From assembly GCA_017979445.1 (NCBI GenBank), contig CM030704.1:9345658-9409657 (forward strand): a stretch of 64,000 nucleotides of DNA. Reading direction: 5' to 3'. Numbering within the stretch: position 1 is the first letter of the stretch; each line of letters starts with the position of its first letter. The notes under the pieces were generated by a model. That model had not been told where the DNA came from. It worked only from the letters and a program-made list of their open reading frames with translations, and searched no databases. The translations under genes and the position numbers were made by a program. Source of the stretch: Akebia trifoliata (taxonomy: Eukaryota > Streptophyta > Magnoliopsida > Ranunculales > Lardizabalaceae). Shown here in pieces: positions 1-10,796 of this stretch.

Positions 1-1541
1 TCATCTCAACCATTGTCATTCTATCATCAATGTAACACCTATTGGAATCTCGATTTATTTTGGATCACCCAAAAGTGATCATTGATTGGACCTTAAAAAT
101 TATAAAAATTATGCCTATTGCAATGTTTATTTGATCATTATCATATGCCATATTTATTGATTAATTTACCATGATCTTGCTTGAAATACATGATTGATGA
201 TGATCGTAAAGTTAATGTGCTTATGTGATGGGAATAATGTGATCTTAATTGAATATTCATATGATTTGAATGATTTTGGTTTTGATTAAATGTATGATTG
301 GTTTGATTGGATCCATGGGCCCATTTATTTGAAAAATGTCCCGGGCACACCCCACCCTATTTTGCACACACCACATGCACGTTTACTACTTTACTCACTT
401 ACACGTCCCATTTAGCCAACGTGGCACTAGTGCGTGGCCCGGTCTCTTCTGAGATGCGACGTCATTCATGAAACCCACAACTCCAGTCACGTACCTTAGG
501 GTATATCAAACTGGGGGCATTAATACCGTCTGATCAGGTGATTCTGAGAGATATATTGATGCACCCAGGCTGGGGCAACCTGAGCCTTTGTCCTATTGTA
601 AGCCACACAGTCACATGTCCCGATTGCCAACGTAGTACTAATACGTGGTCGGTCCCCTCGTGGGATGCCAAACCATTTATGAAAGCTACAACTCTTGACT
701 CGTACCCGTAGGTATAAAAGGTAATCTAAGTATATCAATTGCACTTCTTGGTCAAAACCGATGCCTAAGCAAGATCTTGCCCCGCTGTACCCTACTGTAC
801 GAGGGGGATAGACTACGTCTATTCTAGACGAGAGGTATTTAAGTGGGCCCTTGCTCAGCATTGTGCGCCACCTCTCAACTGGAGATCAAACTGGCTGTTT
901 TTGGCTTCAGAGAAGTGAGTTGAGGTTTTAGATTATCACCTATACGGTATATCAAACCAAGTCACCACGTATCGAGAGGTATATAGGTGTGTGCTTGGGC
1001 AAGGGTGGCTAGATAAAAATGCATTGCACGTAGTAAACCTAGAGTCTAGAAGCCTTCCTATAGGTCACGACCCGAATTGACTATGAGTGTTCCTGGGTTG
1101 CTTTATTCAATCCAACCAACAGGTAGGTGGGCGGACCGATCCAGAATAATCAAACAAAATCCGCAATATCGGTCCTACCCAATAGGTGAAATGTACTGAT
1201 TAATTTGAACCACTTAAACCAGTTGACCCAATGGACAAATTGATCAAACTGATCAATACCAAATCAGTTGGACTAATTGGTTTCACTTTTAAAGATCCAG
1301 ACCACTTTATCTAGAAAGATTCTATCTTAAGATCAAATTAATTTATCTGATCAAAGGTTCAATCCCAATCAGGGGTAGATCCGCATCTAACCTTTCTCAC
1401 TTTCTTGGTCACTATAGATTTATGGTGCATTTGGATTCGATTTTCCGTCAGACTTGGGCTATTTTATGTCAAAACTTTAATCATGTGGTTAAGAGTCTAA
1501 CCTTTAGAGTCAATGGTTAACCTTGGTTTACTTCCAATCAG
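1..1541. other. Unrecognised repeat-like flank with an internal duplication
   Basis: No gene is visible. A stretch near 400-515 recurs in diverged form near 605-715. Both contain a version of 'acgtggcactagtgcgtgg', followed by 'gatgc', a 'cattcatgaaa'-like run, and then the words 'acaactc' and 'gtac'. The stretch lies just upstream of a Tat-type gag. It does not resemble the LTR found at 6818-8524, so it is not the expected 5' LTR. It may be leader sequence or part of an older element. Confidence 0.4.
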
Positions 1542-3050
1542 GTGATAATTGGTCCTAAACGTTCTAAACCTCCATCTGTACCACTTTGGGTCCGTGAAAA
1601 GAGTCGTCTTTCTAGAGTACCATTGCCAAGTAGTCAGTCTTTGCCACAAGAAGAAACGAGTACCATGGATGAAGCTGCGCTCCGTCAGATTTTAGAATCT
1701 TTTCAAGCCCAGATTATTGCCTCTGTCCAAACACAAATCGAATCCCTGAAAATTGAAATGGGAAAGATAAAGCTATAGAACCTCAGGATGTGTTTGACCT
1801 CGTTGAAAACCAAGAAGATGATCAGTTACACGTTGACCCTATCCTAGCTCATCGAATAACTCAAGTTGAAACTGCTTTGAAGAACATCAAAGACCCTGAT
1901 GATCTTACTCTTGGATTAGGGTCAATGACCTTGTTTCCCACGGTCCGTCTACCAGAAAAGTTCACAATGCCAGATATGGAGAAGTTTGACGGTATTGGAT
2001 GCCCTAGGACTCACTTAAAAGTATATGTCCGCATAATGCAATCTCAGGGTTTAAGTGAAGAATAGATGGCTCAACTTTTTCAAAGAACCCTGACAGGTCC
2101 TGCACTACGCTGGTTAATGTCATTGGACTCATCTCGGGTAAGAACATGGCATGAATTGATGAAAGAGTTTATTGGTCGATATTCATTCAACACGGATATT
2201 GAACTCACTAGAAGAGATTTAGAAACTACTAAACAAAAACCTGGGGAAACTTTCACTGAGTTCATTGCTCGATGGAGAGCTAAAGCCGCTCAACTGTGGG
2301 ACCGACCTCAAGAGAAGGAACAAGTTAAGATTATCCTCAGAATCTCACTCCAAATTATGCCAAGTACTTGATGCCTCAGTACCTTCCTACTTTTCAATCC
2401 CTCCTTGAGGCTGGAAATCAAGTTGAGGATGCCTACTCTTCGGGACTTTTTGGTAACTCGTCTGAGTCAAAACCCAAACATTTCAAGCCTAATGTCAATT
2501 CCTTACAAGTGGCCAACACCTCCTTCGCACTATCTCCTCAAGCTACTCAACCTTCACAACTAAGCCTAGGAGACAGTTTGCCAATCTTGGAATGTCCCTT
2601 AGTGTTGCTTATCAAAAATTGATGAAAAGGGGATTGTTGACGCCTTTACAACCTAAGCATTTGCCTAATCCTCTTCCTCCAAACATGGATAATGGGCAAT
2701 TCTGTGAATTCCATCAGATGCCTGGTCATGTTCTTGACAGGTGTATTACTCTCAGACATGCTATCCAAGACCTTATTGAGCAAGGAAAAGTCACCATACC
2801 CACTCCTACTACTCCCAATGTTAAGACTAACCCTTTGCCTACTTTTCAAAATCAACCTCCTCCTACTCTGAACCTAATATCCATATCCAAACCCGAATCA
2901 ATTGATCCAGTTTCCTTCATTCACCCAATGGGTCTTAACAGTGTATTCGCTCCATGCCAGAATGAGCACAACTACCCTAAGGCAACGACAGAACTGAAGA
3001 ACAGGAAATTATTGAAGCAACGGATTGTCGCGCATATGACAGAGGCTTGA
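1542..3050 (+). pseudogene. Broken gag of a Ty3/gypsy Tat-type element (element A)
   Basis: Five ORF pieces (1542-1778, 1790-2065, 2066-2371, 2368-2622 and 2592-3050) in shifting frames read as one gag polyprotein. The middle shows the retrotransposon gag core with 'FTEFIARWRAKAAQLWDRP' and 'QYLPTFQSLLEAG'. The C-terminal piece has the CxxHxxxGHxxxxC arrangement (CEFHQMPGHVLDRC), followed by an 'L..AIQDLIEQGKV' helix typical of Tat/Ogre gag. A UAG at 2063 and at least three frame changes make it non-coding. Gag packages element RNA into virus-like particles in intact members. It parallels the gag remnant of element B at 10.9-11.2 kb. Confidence 0.85.
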
Positions 3051-3789
3051 ATCAAAATATGAAGAGATAGTAAAAGCAGGCAAGTTCAAGTCATCCATCG
3101 AAGATAACCGAAGTGGCATAGACTCTAGATTTGTGTCCCTCTATTCATAATGATGTCATCTTTTAAGTTTTCTTAGTTTTTTTTAGCTTTAATTGCGTCA
3201 GTCTTTGAATTCAGTTAGCCATCTTTATTTTGGGTTTTAGTAAGGTTTGTCAGTTTGTGTTCTTTTTTATTCTAATAAAGAAGCTTTTGATTATCATGTG
3301 TGCAATAATGATGTGAACATAAAATCTAACATGAGAAATGACTTAAAGCTCACTAATCAAATTTGATAAATATTAGAATTAAAGAGTACACTCAAGAAGT
3401 GCAAATTGGTGATACATTATCCTCAGGAGAACATGAGAGCATAGTAAACTTACTTGAGAAATTCAACAATATTTCTTGCATGGTCTCATAAGGATATAGA
3501 TGGATCGCATAAAAATATAGATCAAGACATGTAGTCAAGGGTGAACTTCAAAGTCGAAGATTATTGGTCAAAAATGATATAGCTGAAGGCATCGACAAAG
3601 ACACTAAGACTTACAAGTGGATCTACCAGGTTTCTCACTCAAAAGAGGAGAATTTTCATTCATAAGAGAATAAAAGAGTTTCTCGAATTTTAGAGTTAGA
3701 AAACTCAATCATACTCGATTTCACAAAAGAAGACTGAAGAATATTCATTCTCAAAAGAAGACCTTGCTCGACAGAGCAATTCAGATATC
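3051..3789 (+). pseudogene. Degenerate pol remnant of element A (start of the RT region)
   Basis: Around 3385-3525 the sequence reads 'GDTLSSGEHESIVNLLEKF', and in a shifted frame 'AWSHKDIDGSH'. This matches the segment just upstream of the reverse transcriptase in element B (SPDEHKEIVDLLRKLKDVFAWSYEDMPG, here at about 13551-13630). The rest of pol (RT, RNase H, integrase) is missing. By about 3790 the sequence already matches the post-integrase end of element B. An internal deletion of several kilobases is the simplest reading. Confidence 0.65.
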
Positions 3790-4429
3790 GAATTCCTGAA
3801 ACTTTGACCAAGTCAAGCAGCATTCACCAAAGGAGGCCTTCTTTGGTCGAACAATCATCCTGTCTTACCAAAAAAGAAAAAAAAACCTTCTTTAGCCCCT
3901 CGCAGTCTTTTAAAAGAAAAATAAAAGCAGTAGCCTCTTCTTCTAAACCATACCAACCAACCTTGGGAGGGAATCTTAGTATGAACTACGTTTTGACCTG
4001 ATCCCAAAAGGAAAAAGAAATATTTGGGGTACGTAGGCAACCTGAGAAGTTACTTCAGGCCCGGTCATTAAAAGAAAAATGTATTCTCTTAAGGAAAGTG
4101 TCATCCAAAAGAGAAATCTACTATTGAAATGTTCAAAAGAAAAGAATGCCAAACTAAGAGCATTAGAAAAAAGAATCAGAAGAATTGATAAAAAGAAAAG
4201 AATGCCAAACTAGGGGCATTTAGAAAAAAAAATCAAAATAATTGATAGAAAAGAGAGAATATCAAACTAGGGGCATTTTGGGAAGTTGAGCCTTATACCT
4301 TTTCTTTCTAAACCATATCCTAAGCCCACCTATTAAGTCCTCCTGAAGGCTAATTGACTCGGTTAAGGTGCAGGAAACTGAGAAATCGTCGATTTGATTA
4401 CACCAGATCATCAAGAAAAAAAAGAGAAT

Positions 4430-4620
4430 CCCGTTAAGTCGAAAACCTGAAAAGGCGGCTTAGGCAAAATTTAGAGCATAACCATAAAAAAGAAAGCCTG
4501 CTAGGTTGAAAACCTGAAAAGGCGACCTAGGCAAAAATCAAGGTATTATCAGAAAAAGAAATAGCAAAGCCCGCTAGATTGAAAACCTGAAGAGGCGATC
4601 TAGGCAAAAATTAGGGCATC
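4430..4620 (+). repeat. Three-copy tandem repeat of about 70 bp in the element A tail
   Basis: Three units each carry 'gaaaacctgaaaaggcg' or a close variant, then a 'nnctaggcaaaaat' tail, at about 4440, 4508 and 4580. Each unit contains a short inverted pair (for example 'ctaggttgaaaa' and 'cgacctagg'). The same unit recurs in the tail of element B at about 20180-20400, so it is a family trait and not a local duplication. Confidence 0.7.
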
Positions 4621-5284
4621 ATCAAATGGGAGGAAAGGTCCCGTCAAGAAGAAAAATTCAGAAGGAAGCTTGTGCAGAAACTGCAGAACCATTCAAACCA
4701 CGATATTTGTCTTTTAGCCAAGAGTTCAATCCGACAAAGACAATATTGAAGTCGAAAAAAATCAGAAGTCATCTTGAACATTGTAGGATCTTCAAAAGTA
4801 TGTTTACTTGTTCAAGTGTTCGCTAATGGAAGATGTAGAATCATCAACCACTTTGAAGAGGAAGATCTTTTATTCTAATATTTATCAAGATTTTTTAAGT
4901 CCAGCTCAAGCATTTTTCAAAAGAAATTCGAAAGAAAATGATCAATTCTTTATTGCACATATGATAATCTTAAGAGTCTTAAATTTAAGAGAATGTCAAT
5001 TCTTCTATCTATCATACATCAGAGTCCATATTTTTCAAGCGTAATCCATTCCATCAGTCTCGTAGTCAAGTCCCAATTAAAGCCAACCTTGAAACTAGGG
5101 GCATTTTTGAAGGTCATTTAATTCCAAAATTTTTGTTCTTAATCACATGATAAAAAGAAAATCATACAAAAGCTTAAAAGTCCGGCGAAACCCAATGATA
5201 ATTACGAATCCAGATGCATGATAAGCCAATAAAGGCCTGATCTTTCAAACTTTGAGCTCGATTTTGAATCATATAATCAATTAA

Positions 5285-6260
5285 TAGGATTGTTTAAGTT
5301 CCTATAAATCTAAGCCCGAGAAACGTGGCTTAGTAAGTTCGAGTCCGAGAAACGAGACTCCAACTTTTTGAATCATAGAATGAATGGGCTTGTTGAAGTA
5401 CCTATAAACCTAAGTTCGAGTCCGAGAAACGAGACTCCAACTTGTTGAATCATAGAATGAATAGGCTTTTTGAAGTGCCTACAAACCTAAGTTCGAGTCC
5501 GAGAAATGAGACTCCAACTTGTTAAATCATAGAATGAATAGGCTTTTTGAAGTGCCTACAAACCCAAGTTCGAGTCCGAGAACGAGACTCCAACTTTTTG
5601 AATCATAGAATGAATAGGCTTTTTGAAGTGCCTACAACCTAAGTTCGAGTCTGAGAAACGAGACTCCAACTTTTTGAATCATAGAATGAATAGGCTTTTT
5701 GAAGTGCCTACAAACCTAAGTTCGAGTCCGAGAAACGAGACTCAAACTTTTTGAATCATAGAATGAATAGGCTTTTTGAAGTGCCTACAAACCTAAGTTC
5801 GAGTCCGAGAAACGAGACTCCAACTTTTTGAATCATAGAATGAATAGGCTTTTTGAAGTGCCTACAAACCTAAGTTCGAGTCCGAGAAACGAGACTCCAA
5901 CTTGTTGATCATAGAATGAATAGGCTTTTTGAAGTGCCTACAAACCTAAGTTCGAGTCCGAGAAACGAGACTCCAATTTTTGAATCATAGAATGAATAGG
6001 CTTTTTGAAGTGCCTACAAACCTAAGTTCAAGTCCGAGAAACGAGACTCCAACTTTTTGAATAATATATAGGCTTTTTGAAGTGCCTATAAACCTAAGTT
6101 CGAGTCCGAGAAATGAGACTCCAACGTTTTGAATCATAGGCTTTTTGAAGTGCCTATTAACCTTAGTTCGAGTCCGAGAAACGAGACTTCAATTTTAATA
6201 GGATTGTTTAAGTTCCTGCAAACCTTAGCCAGAGTCCGAGAAACGAGACTCCAGCTTTGT
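5285..6260 (+). repeat. Minisatellite, about 77-bp unit, roughly 13-14 copies
   Basis: The core 'gttcgagtccgagaaacg', then 'agactccaac', 'gaatcatagaatgaat', 'aggctttttgaagtgcct' and 'acaaacctaa', recurs every 76-77 bases. Copies in the centre (about 5430-6050) are nearly identical. Copies at the right end are shorter and more diverged. Each unit holds an imperfect palindrome built on gagtc and gactc. The array lies in the 3' untranslated part of the gypsy element. Tandem arrays in this place are known for Tat/Ogre elements. Confidence 0.9.
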
Positions 6261-6817
6261 TTGAAATCATATTGAATTAATAGGATTATTTAAGTTCCTT
6301 AGCCTGAGAAGCTTGGTTACAATAGGCTCCAGTCCGATAAATGAGACTCAAACTTTTTCGAACTCTAAAAAGAATTTCAAATAGGATTTAACGAAGTTCC
6401 TACAATGTTATAACTCCAATTACCTTTGTTAAACCTTGCTATGATTATTTTCGTTGCATAATTGCATCTCAATTTTGAATCATTATTGTCAGTGAGAGAA
6501 GATCTCTAGGACCTGGCACATTTTTACTTAATTTCACACAGCATCACACCATTGCACACACGTGCACTTTTGCATCAGTCAGGGAGAATCTTCTAAAATT
6601 CGAGGATCTGACATCGTCAGTGAGAGTTCAAGCTCGAGGACCTGACAACCTTTTAGTTCGGGAAGAGTTTTACGCTCAAGGATCCGAACACCCTGACGAA
6701 TTGCTAAATCAGGCTGCAAAATGAACTGTCACTAGCTTTGGCATTCGGATATCGCACTATCTACCAAAATAGATTTGCTATCTAATTTGCTTCAACCCTC
6801 TGCCAAAGAGGGGCATC

Positions 6818-8524
6818 TGTAGACACCCCATTTTTGCATCCGCCTGATTAATCAACTTGTCAACCCGATCGCAAGGATTCCCAATGATGGATGTGTATTC
6901 CAATGCTTTTTTTGTTACCAGATATGTTTCAGAAATCCGGATGAGGTATCTCGAACTGACAAAACCTTAGAAATTACGCTACGCTAGGAAAATACGACCC
7001 CAGAAACATAGAAATCATCATCTTGCAGACCAGAAAGAAACTTCACACGATAAAATCACTAAAATTATCAAATTACCAAAATACCCCTAACCTCAAAACA
7101 ACCCTAGAGCCTACGTTACGCTTAGGAAAACTCTCTCGAACACATAAAATAACAAATCGGAACCAAATAAATCATTTCACCAATTTTAACAGAATTTGAC
7201 AAAATTACGAAAATTCCCCTCGTAAAGTTCACAACCATTTCACACTAAAAAACTTCATAAATAACAAAAACTAATATTTCCATTGAATTCCTTACGAAAA
7301 ATCGATTCTAAAACATCCTGGAACATTAAAAATCGACTTGAAACGTGAAAAGTCCTCTCCGGGGGCAAAACGGTAATTTCACAATTTTCATAATTAAAAA
7401 TTTCGAAATTAATAAATAAATATTAAATAATTAAAGTGAAACATTAATGAAATTAATTTAAAATTTTGAACCTAAAAAATCGATCAATCGGGTTCTCAGG
7501 CAAAATTGTTGAGGGTTCGTGAGATATTTCTTTAAGAACCCCTCAATTTGGGGTCCAAAGAATTAAAGAAATAATGAAAGGGGCCTTCTCTCCAAAAATT
7601 AAAAGTAAATCAAGCAAGACTGAAGTCAAGATATTAAAAGTCAATCAATTAAGATTAAAGTCAAAACATTAAAAGTCAATCAAATAAGACCAAAAGTCAT
7701 AATAGAGATCTAATTAAATAATAACTCTATCTAATAGAGTTCTAACTTAAAAATAATTCTACCTAAAACAATTCTAATTAAAACACAATTCTACCTAAAA
7801 CAATTCTAATTAAAACACAATTCTACCTAAAACAATTTTAACTAAAACACAACTCTAATTAAAAGATCTCTAATTAACACTAACTCTATCCAAATCAACC
7901 TTAAAAAATTCTATAAATAGAGGTGCTCACACCCTATTTTCGGATCAAATCATAATCCTAGGAGAAGTAGGTCTAGAAGCTCCCCTAGCCCCCCATAAAC
8001 CATAGTTTTGAAGCCCCAACTCCTAACATCACATCCCCCCTTCAATTTTAGTCTAGACAACACCTAAAATCCCTTCAAAAACACCCCTAAATCCGCAACA
8101 AACTTGAAGAGTTCAGATTCAGAAACAAGGAGATACCTTGATCTAGGAGATCCGAAGTCAAATCCGGAGGCAGAACGAAGCAAGGGAATACAGTACAAGG
8201 AGCTCTTTTTGTCAGATCTGAGGGAGCAAAATCTTTGCTATCGGAAAGGTACGAAATTTTTATTTTTGTTTTTATCTAGGGTTTTAGCAATGTGATATTT
8301 TGGGAAGTTAGTAGAGACCGGCTTTGGCCGGGCGGGGTTGGTGCCTAACACCTTCCAACCCCGTAACATGATCCCCGAACTCAGATTTTTTATGGTAGAT
8401 AGTTCTTTTTTTTTATCCATGTTAGAGTCATTTTGGTTCCTAGACCACAATAACTAGGTGGCGACTCCCAAACCTCAAGGGTCAAAAGCGGATCCGCGCA
8501 CCCCGCGGATCGAGGGCGCTTTCA
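6818..8524 (+). repeat. LTR of the Tat-type gypsy family (3' LTR of element A)
   Basis: It begins TGTAGACACCCC right after a purine tract and ends GGGCGCTTTCA, giving TG...CA ends and 1707 bp. Related copies lie at 9340-10796 (same strand) and 60808-62563 (opposite strand). They share the start, the TATA area, 'gttggtgcctaacacctt' and 'aactaggtggcgactcc' near the end. No matching copy lies at the left end of element A, so the 5' LTR is lost or was never at this place. Confidence 0.88.
7911..7920 (+). promoter_or_regulatory. TATA box of the LTR promoter
   Basis: CTATAAATAG lies about 1.1 kb into the LTR and is followed by 'aggtgctcacaccctatttt'. The same box and following sequence are kept in the LTR at 9340 (10203-10212) and, reversed, in the LTR at 60808 (about 61418-61432). 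Conservation among copies supports a transcription start just downstream (start of R). Activity is not shown by sequence. Confidence 0.6.
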
Positions 8525-9339
8525 GGTTCAGACAGAAACGTTTCTAATCTCACATTGAGTTTTACCCAGAGATTAACTCATTGCCCTTTCACCTACAATA
8601 GGAAACAAGCCATTCTTTTTTTTTTCAGATTCAATCATTATTTCTCAAATTCAATCATTCTTTCCCAGATCTATTCATTCCCAGATTCAATCATTCTTTT
8701 CCAAATTCATTTATTTCTTTTCAGTTTTACTCAGCAAGATACCACCGAGGGTTTTCTCAGAATTATGCTCAGATGTCGCCGAGGGTTTTCACGACATTAG
8801 AATTATGTTCAGACGCCGTCGAGGGTTTATTGGAATTATGCTCAGATACCATCGAGGGTTTTCTTGGAATTATGCTCAGATATCGCCGAGGGTTTCTCAA
8901 AATTATGTTCAGATACCGCCGAGGGTTTTCTCGAAATTATGCTCATTTATGCCCAGTTTATGCTCAGTTTATGCTTAGATTATGTTTAGTTTATACTCAA
9001 TTTATACTCACTTTATGCTCAGATTTTACTCAGTTCTCACTTAAACTCTTTGAAATTTATCTTAGATTTTAAGTGCACGTACTTGCACATTTGTTTCGTT
9101 AGTCAAGGAGAATTTTCTAAAAATTTAAGGATCTGACGCTATCAGTGAGAGCTTGCGCTCAAGAACCTGACAAATTTTAGTTTGGGGAGAGCTCGCCCTT
9201 AAGGACCCGAACGTCCAGACGAATTGTTAAATCAGGCTGCAAAATGAACTGTCACTAGCTTTGGCATTCAGATATCGCACTATCTAGCAAAATAGATTTG
9301 CTATCTAGTTTGTTTCAACCCTCTGTCAAGAGGGGAATC
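8525..9339 (+). other. Second 3' internal tail of the same gypsy family
   Basis: From about 9060 to 9339 this matches 6550-6817 in order: 'ggatctgac', 'ctgacaa', 'aaatcaggctgcaaaatgaa', 'ctgtcactagctttggcatt', then a purine-rich 'aagagggg' and the LTR. Upstream, 8735-8945 is a tandem array of about 43-bp units with 'ccgagggttttctc' and 'aattatgctcagat'. This is the end of a second family member, or a product of recombination between tails. It holds no coding sequence. Confidence 0.65.
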
Positions 9340-10796
9340 TGTAGACATCCTATTTTTGCACTTGCCCGATTAATCAACTCGTCAACCCGATTGCTGCGGT
9401 TTCCAATGATGGATGATTATTACAATGCTATATTTTATTGTTAGATATGTTTCAGAAATTCAGATGAGGTATCTCAAACTAACAAAACTATAGAAACCGC
9501 GCTACGCTAGAAAAATATAATTCCAAAAGCCTAAAAATCATCATTTTTCAGACAAAAAGAAACTTCATGATAAAAATCACTAAAAAATGATCAAATTACC
9601 AAAATACCCCTAACCTCAAAACATCCTTAGAGCTTACATTACGCTTAAGAAAACTCTTTCAAGCACATAAAATAACAAATCTAAACCTAATGAACCATTT
9701 CGTCAATTTTCACAAAATTTGATAAAATTACGAAAATACCCTTCATAAAGTTCACAACCATTTCACACAAATTTTTTTATAAATGACACAAACCAATATT
9801 CACATTGAATTTCTTACAAAAAATCGATTCCAAAACATCTTGGAACATTGAAAAATGACTTAAAACGCAAAAAGTCATCTCCGAGGGCAAAACGATAATT
9901 TTACAATTTTAATAATTAAAAATTCTGAAATTAATAATTAAAATATTAATTAATGTAAAGTGAAATCTTAATTAAAATTAAATTCAATCAAGTAAGACTT
10001 AAGTCAAAACCCTAAATTATAGTCAATCAAGTGAAACTTAAGTCAAAACTCTAGTCAATCAAATGAGACCAAGTCAAACCCTAACCCTAATAGAATTCTA
10101 ATTAAACTCTAAAACTACCTAAAAGAATTCTAATTAAACTCTAAAACTATCTAAAAGAAACATAATCTAATTCTAACTCTATCTAAAAAGCTCTTAAAAA
10201 ATCTATAAATAGGGGTCTCTACAACCTATTTTCGTATAAAAAAAACCTTAGAAAAAGTAGATTAAGGAGGCTCCTTAGCCTTCCCCAAACCCTAATTTTG
10301 AAGCCTTAACTTCTTACTTAACACCAAAACCCCAATTTTTGCTCAAAAAACACTCAGAAACCTTCTAAAACACCCAAAAATCCATCAAAAATCAAAAAAT
10401 ATTTAGATCTAGGAATAATATACTTCATCTTAGAAGATCATAAGCGGATTCAGTGACGGAAACGAAATAAGGAATCTCTCTGCCAGTTTTGAGGGAACCA
10501 TTGTTGTGATCATCAAGGTAAAATTTTTGATTTTTTTTATTTGTTTTAGGTCTTTTAGCAATGTAATCTTCTTTGGGGAATAGTAGAGACCGACGTTTGC
10601 CGGACAGGGTTGGTGCCTAACACCTTCTAACCCAATAACGTGATCCCCGGACAATAGTTTTTTTATTCGTAGATTAGTTATTTTTATCTTTTTAGGGTCA
10701 ATGTTTGGTTCCTAGACCGTAATAACTAGGTGGCGACTCCCAAATCTTGAAAATCAAAAGTGGATACTCGCACTTCGCCGATCAATGGCGCTTTTA
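9340..10796 (+). repeat. Second LTR of the Tat-type family, shorter and more decayed
   Basis: It starts TGTAGACATCC after a purine run and ends at 'ggcgctttta', where the family end should be CTTTCA. It shares 'acgctaggaaaa', 'aaaatacccctaacctcaaaac', a TATA box at 10203-10212 and 'aactaggtggcgactcc' with the LTR at 6818. It is about 250 bp shorter (1457 bp). The upstream tail shows it was formed as a 3' LTR. It is followed directly by gag-like sequence with no clear primer binding site. Confidence 0.8.

Larger units (their letters stand above)
3790..6817 (+). other. 3' untranslated part of element A, up to the polypurine tract
   Basis: It starts with the pol-end signature (an 'LTKSSSIHQRRPS'-like reading and 'ggaggccttctttggtcgaa'), which matches 16730-16765 in element B. 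It continues with 'ggggtacgtaggcaacctga' and several 'aaactaggggcatt' blocks. It ends with a short purine run, 'aaagagggg' at 6806-6814, directly before the LTR start. That is where a polypurine tract, the primer for plus-strand synthesis, is expected. No coding potential is seen. Confidence 0.7.

Noticed and set aside
520..861. 113-codon minus strand ORF as a gene
   Set aside because: No family resemblance. It lies across an internal duplication in a repeat flank and has no neighbours on that strand.
3804..4040. Overlapping ORFs on both strands in the element A tail
   Set aside because: Low-complexity lysine/serine/phenylalanine products of an A-rich untranslated tail. The matching part of element B has no frame.
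5285..6260. CRISPR-like repeat array
   Set aside because: Repeats are contiguous, with no unique spacers, in a plant retrotransposon. It is a minisatellite.
10076..10092. 'aaaccctaaccctaat' looks like an interstitial telomere repeat
   Set aside because: Only two CCCTAA units and not the plant CCCTAAA form. It lies within an LTR rich in 'taatt' and 'cctaa' words.
6818..10796. Reading the two + strand LTRs as the 5' and 3' LTRs of one short element
   Set aside because: Both are preceded by the same 3' tail and purine tract, and the sequence between them has no primer site after 8524. Each looks like a 3' LTR.
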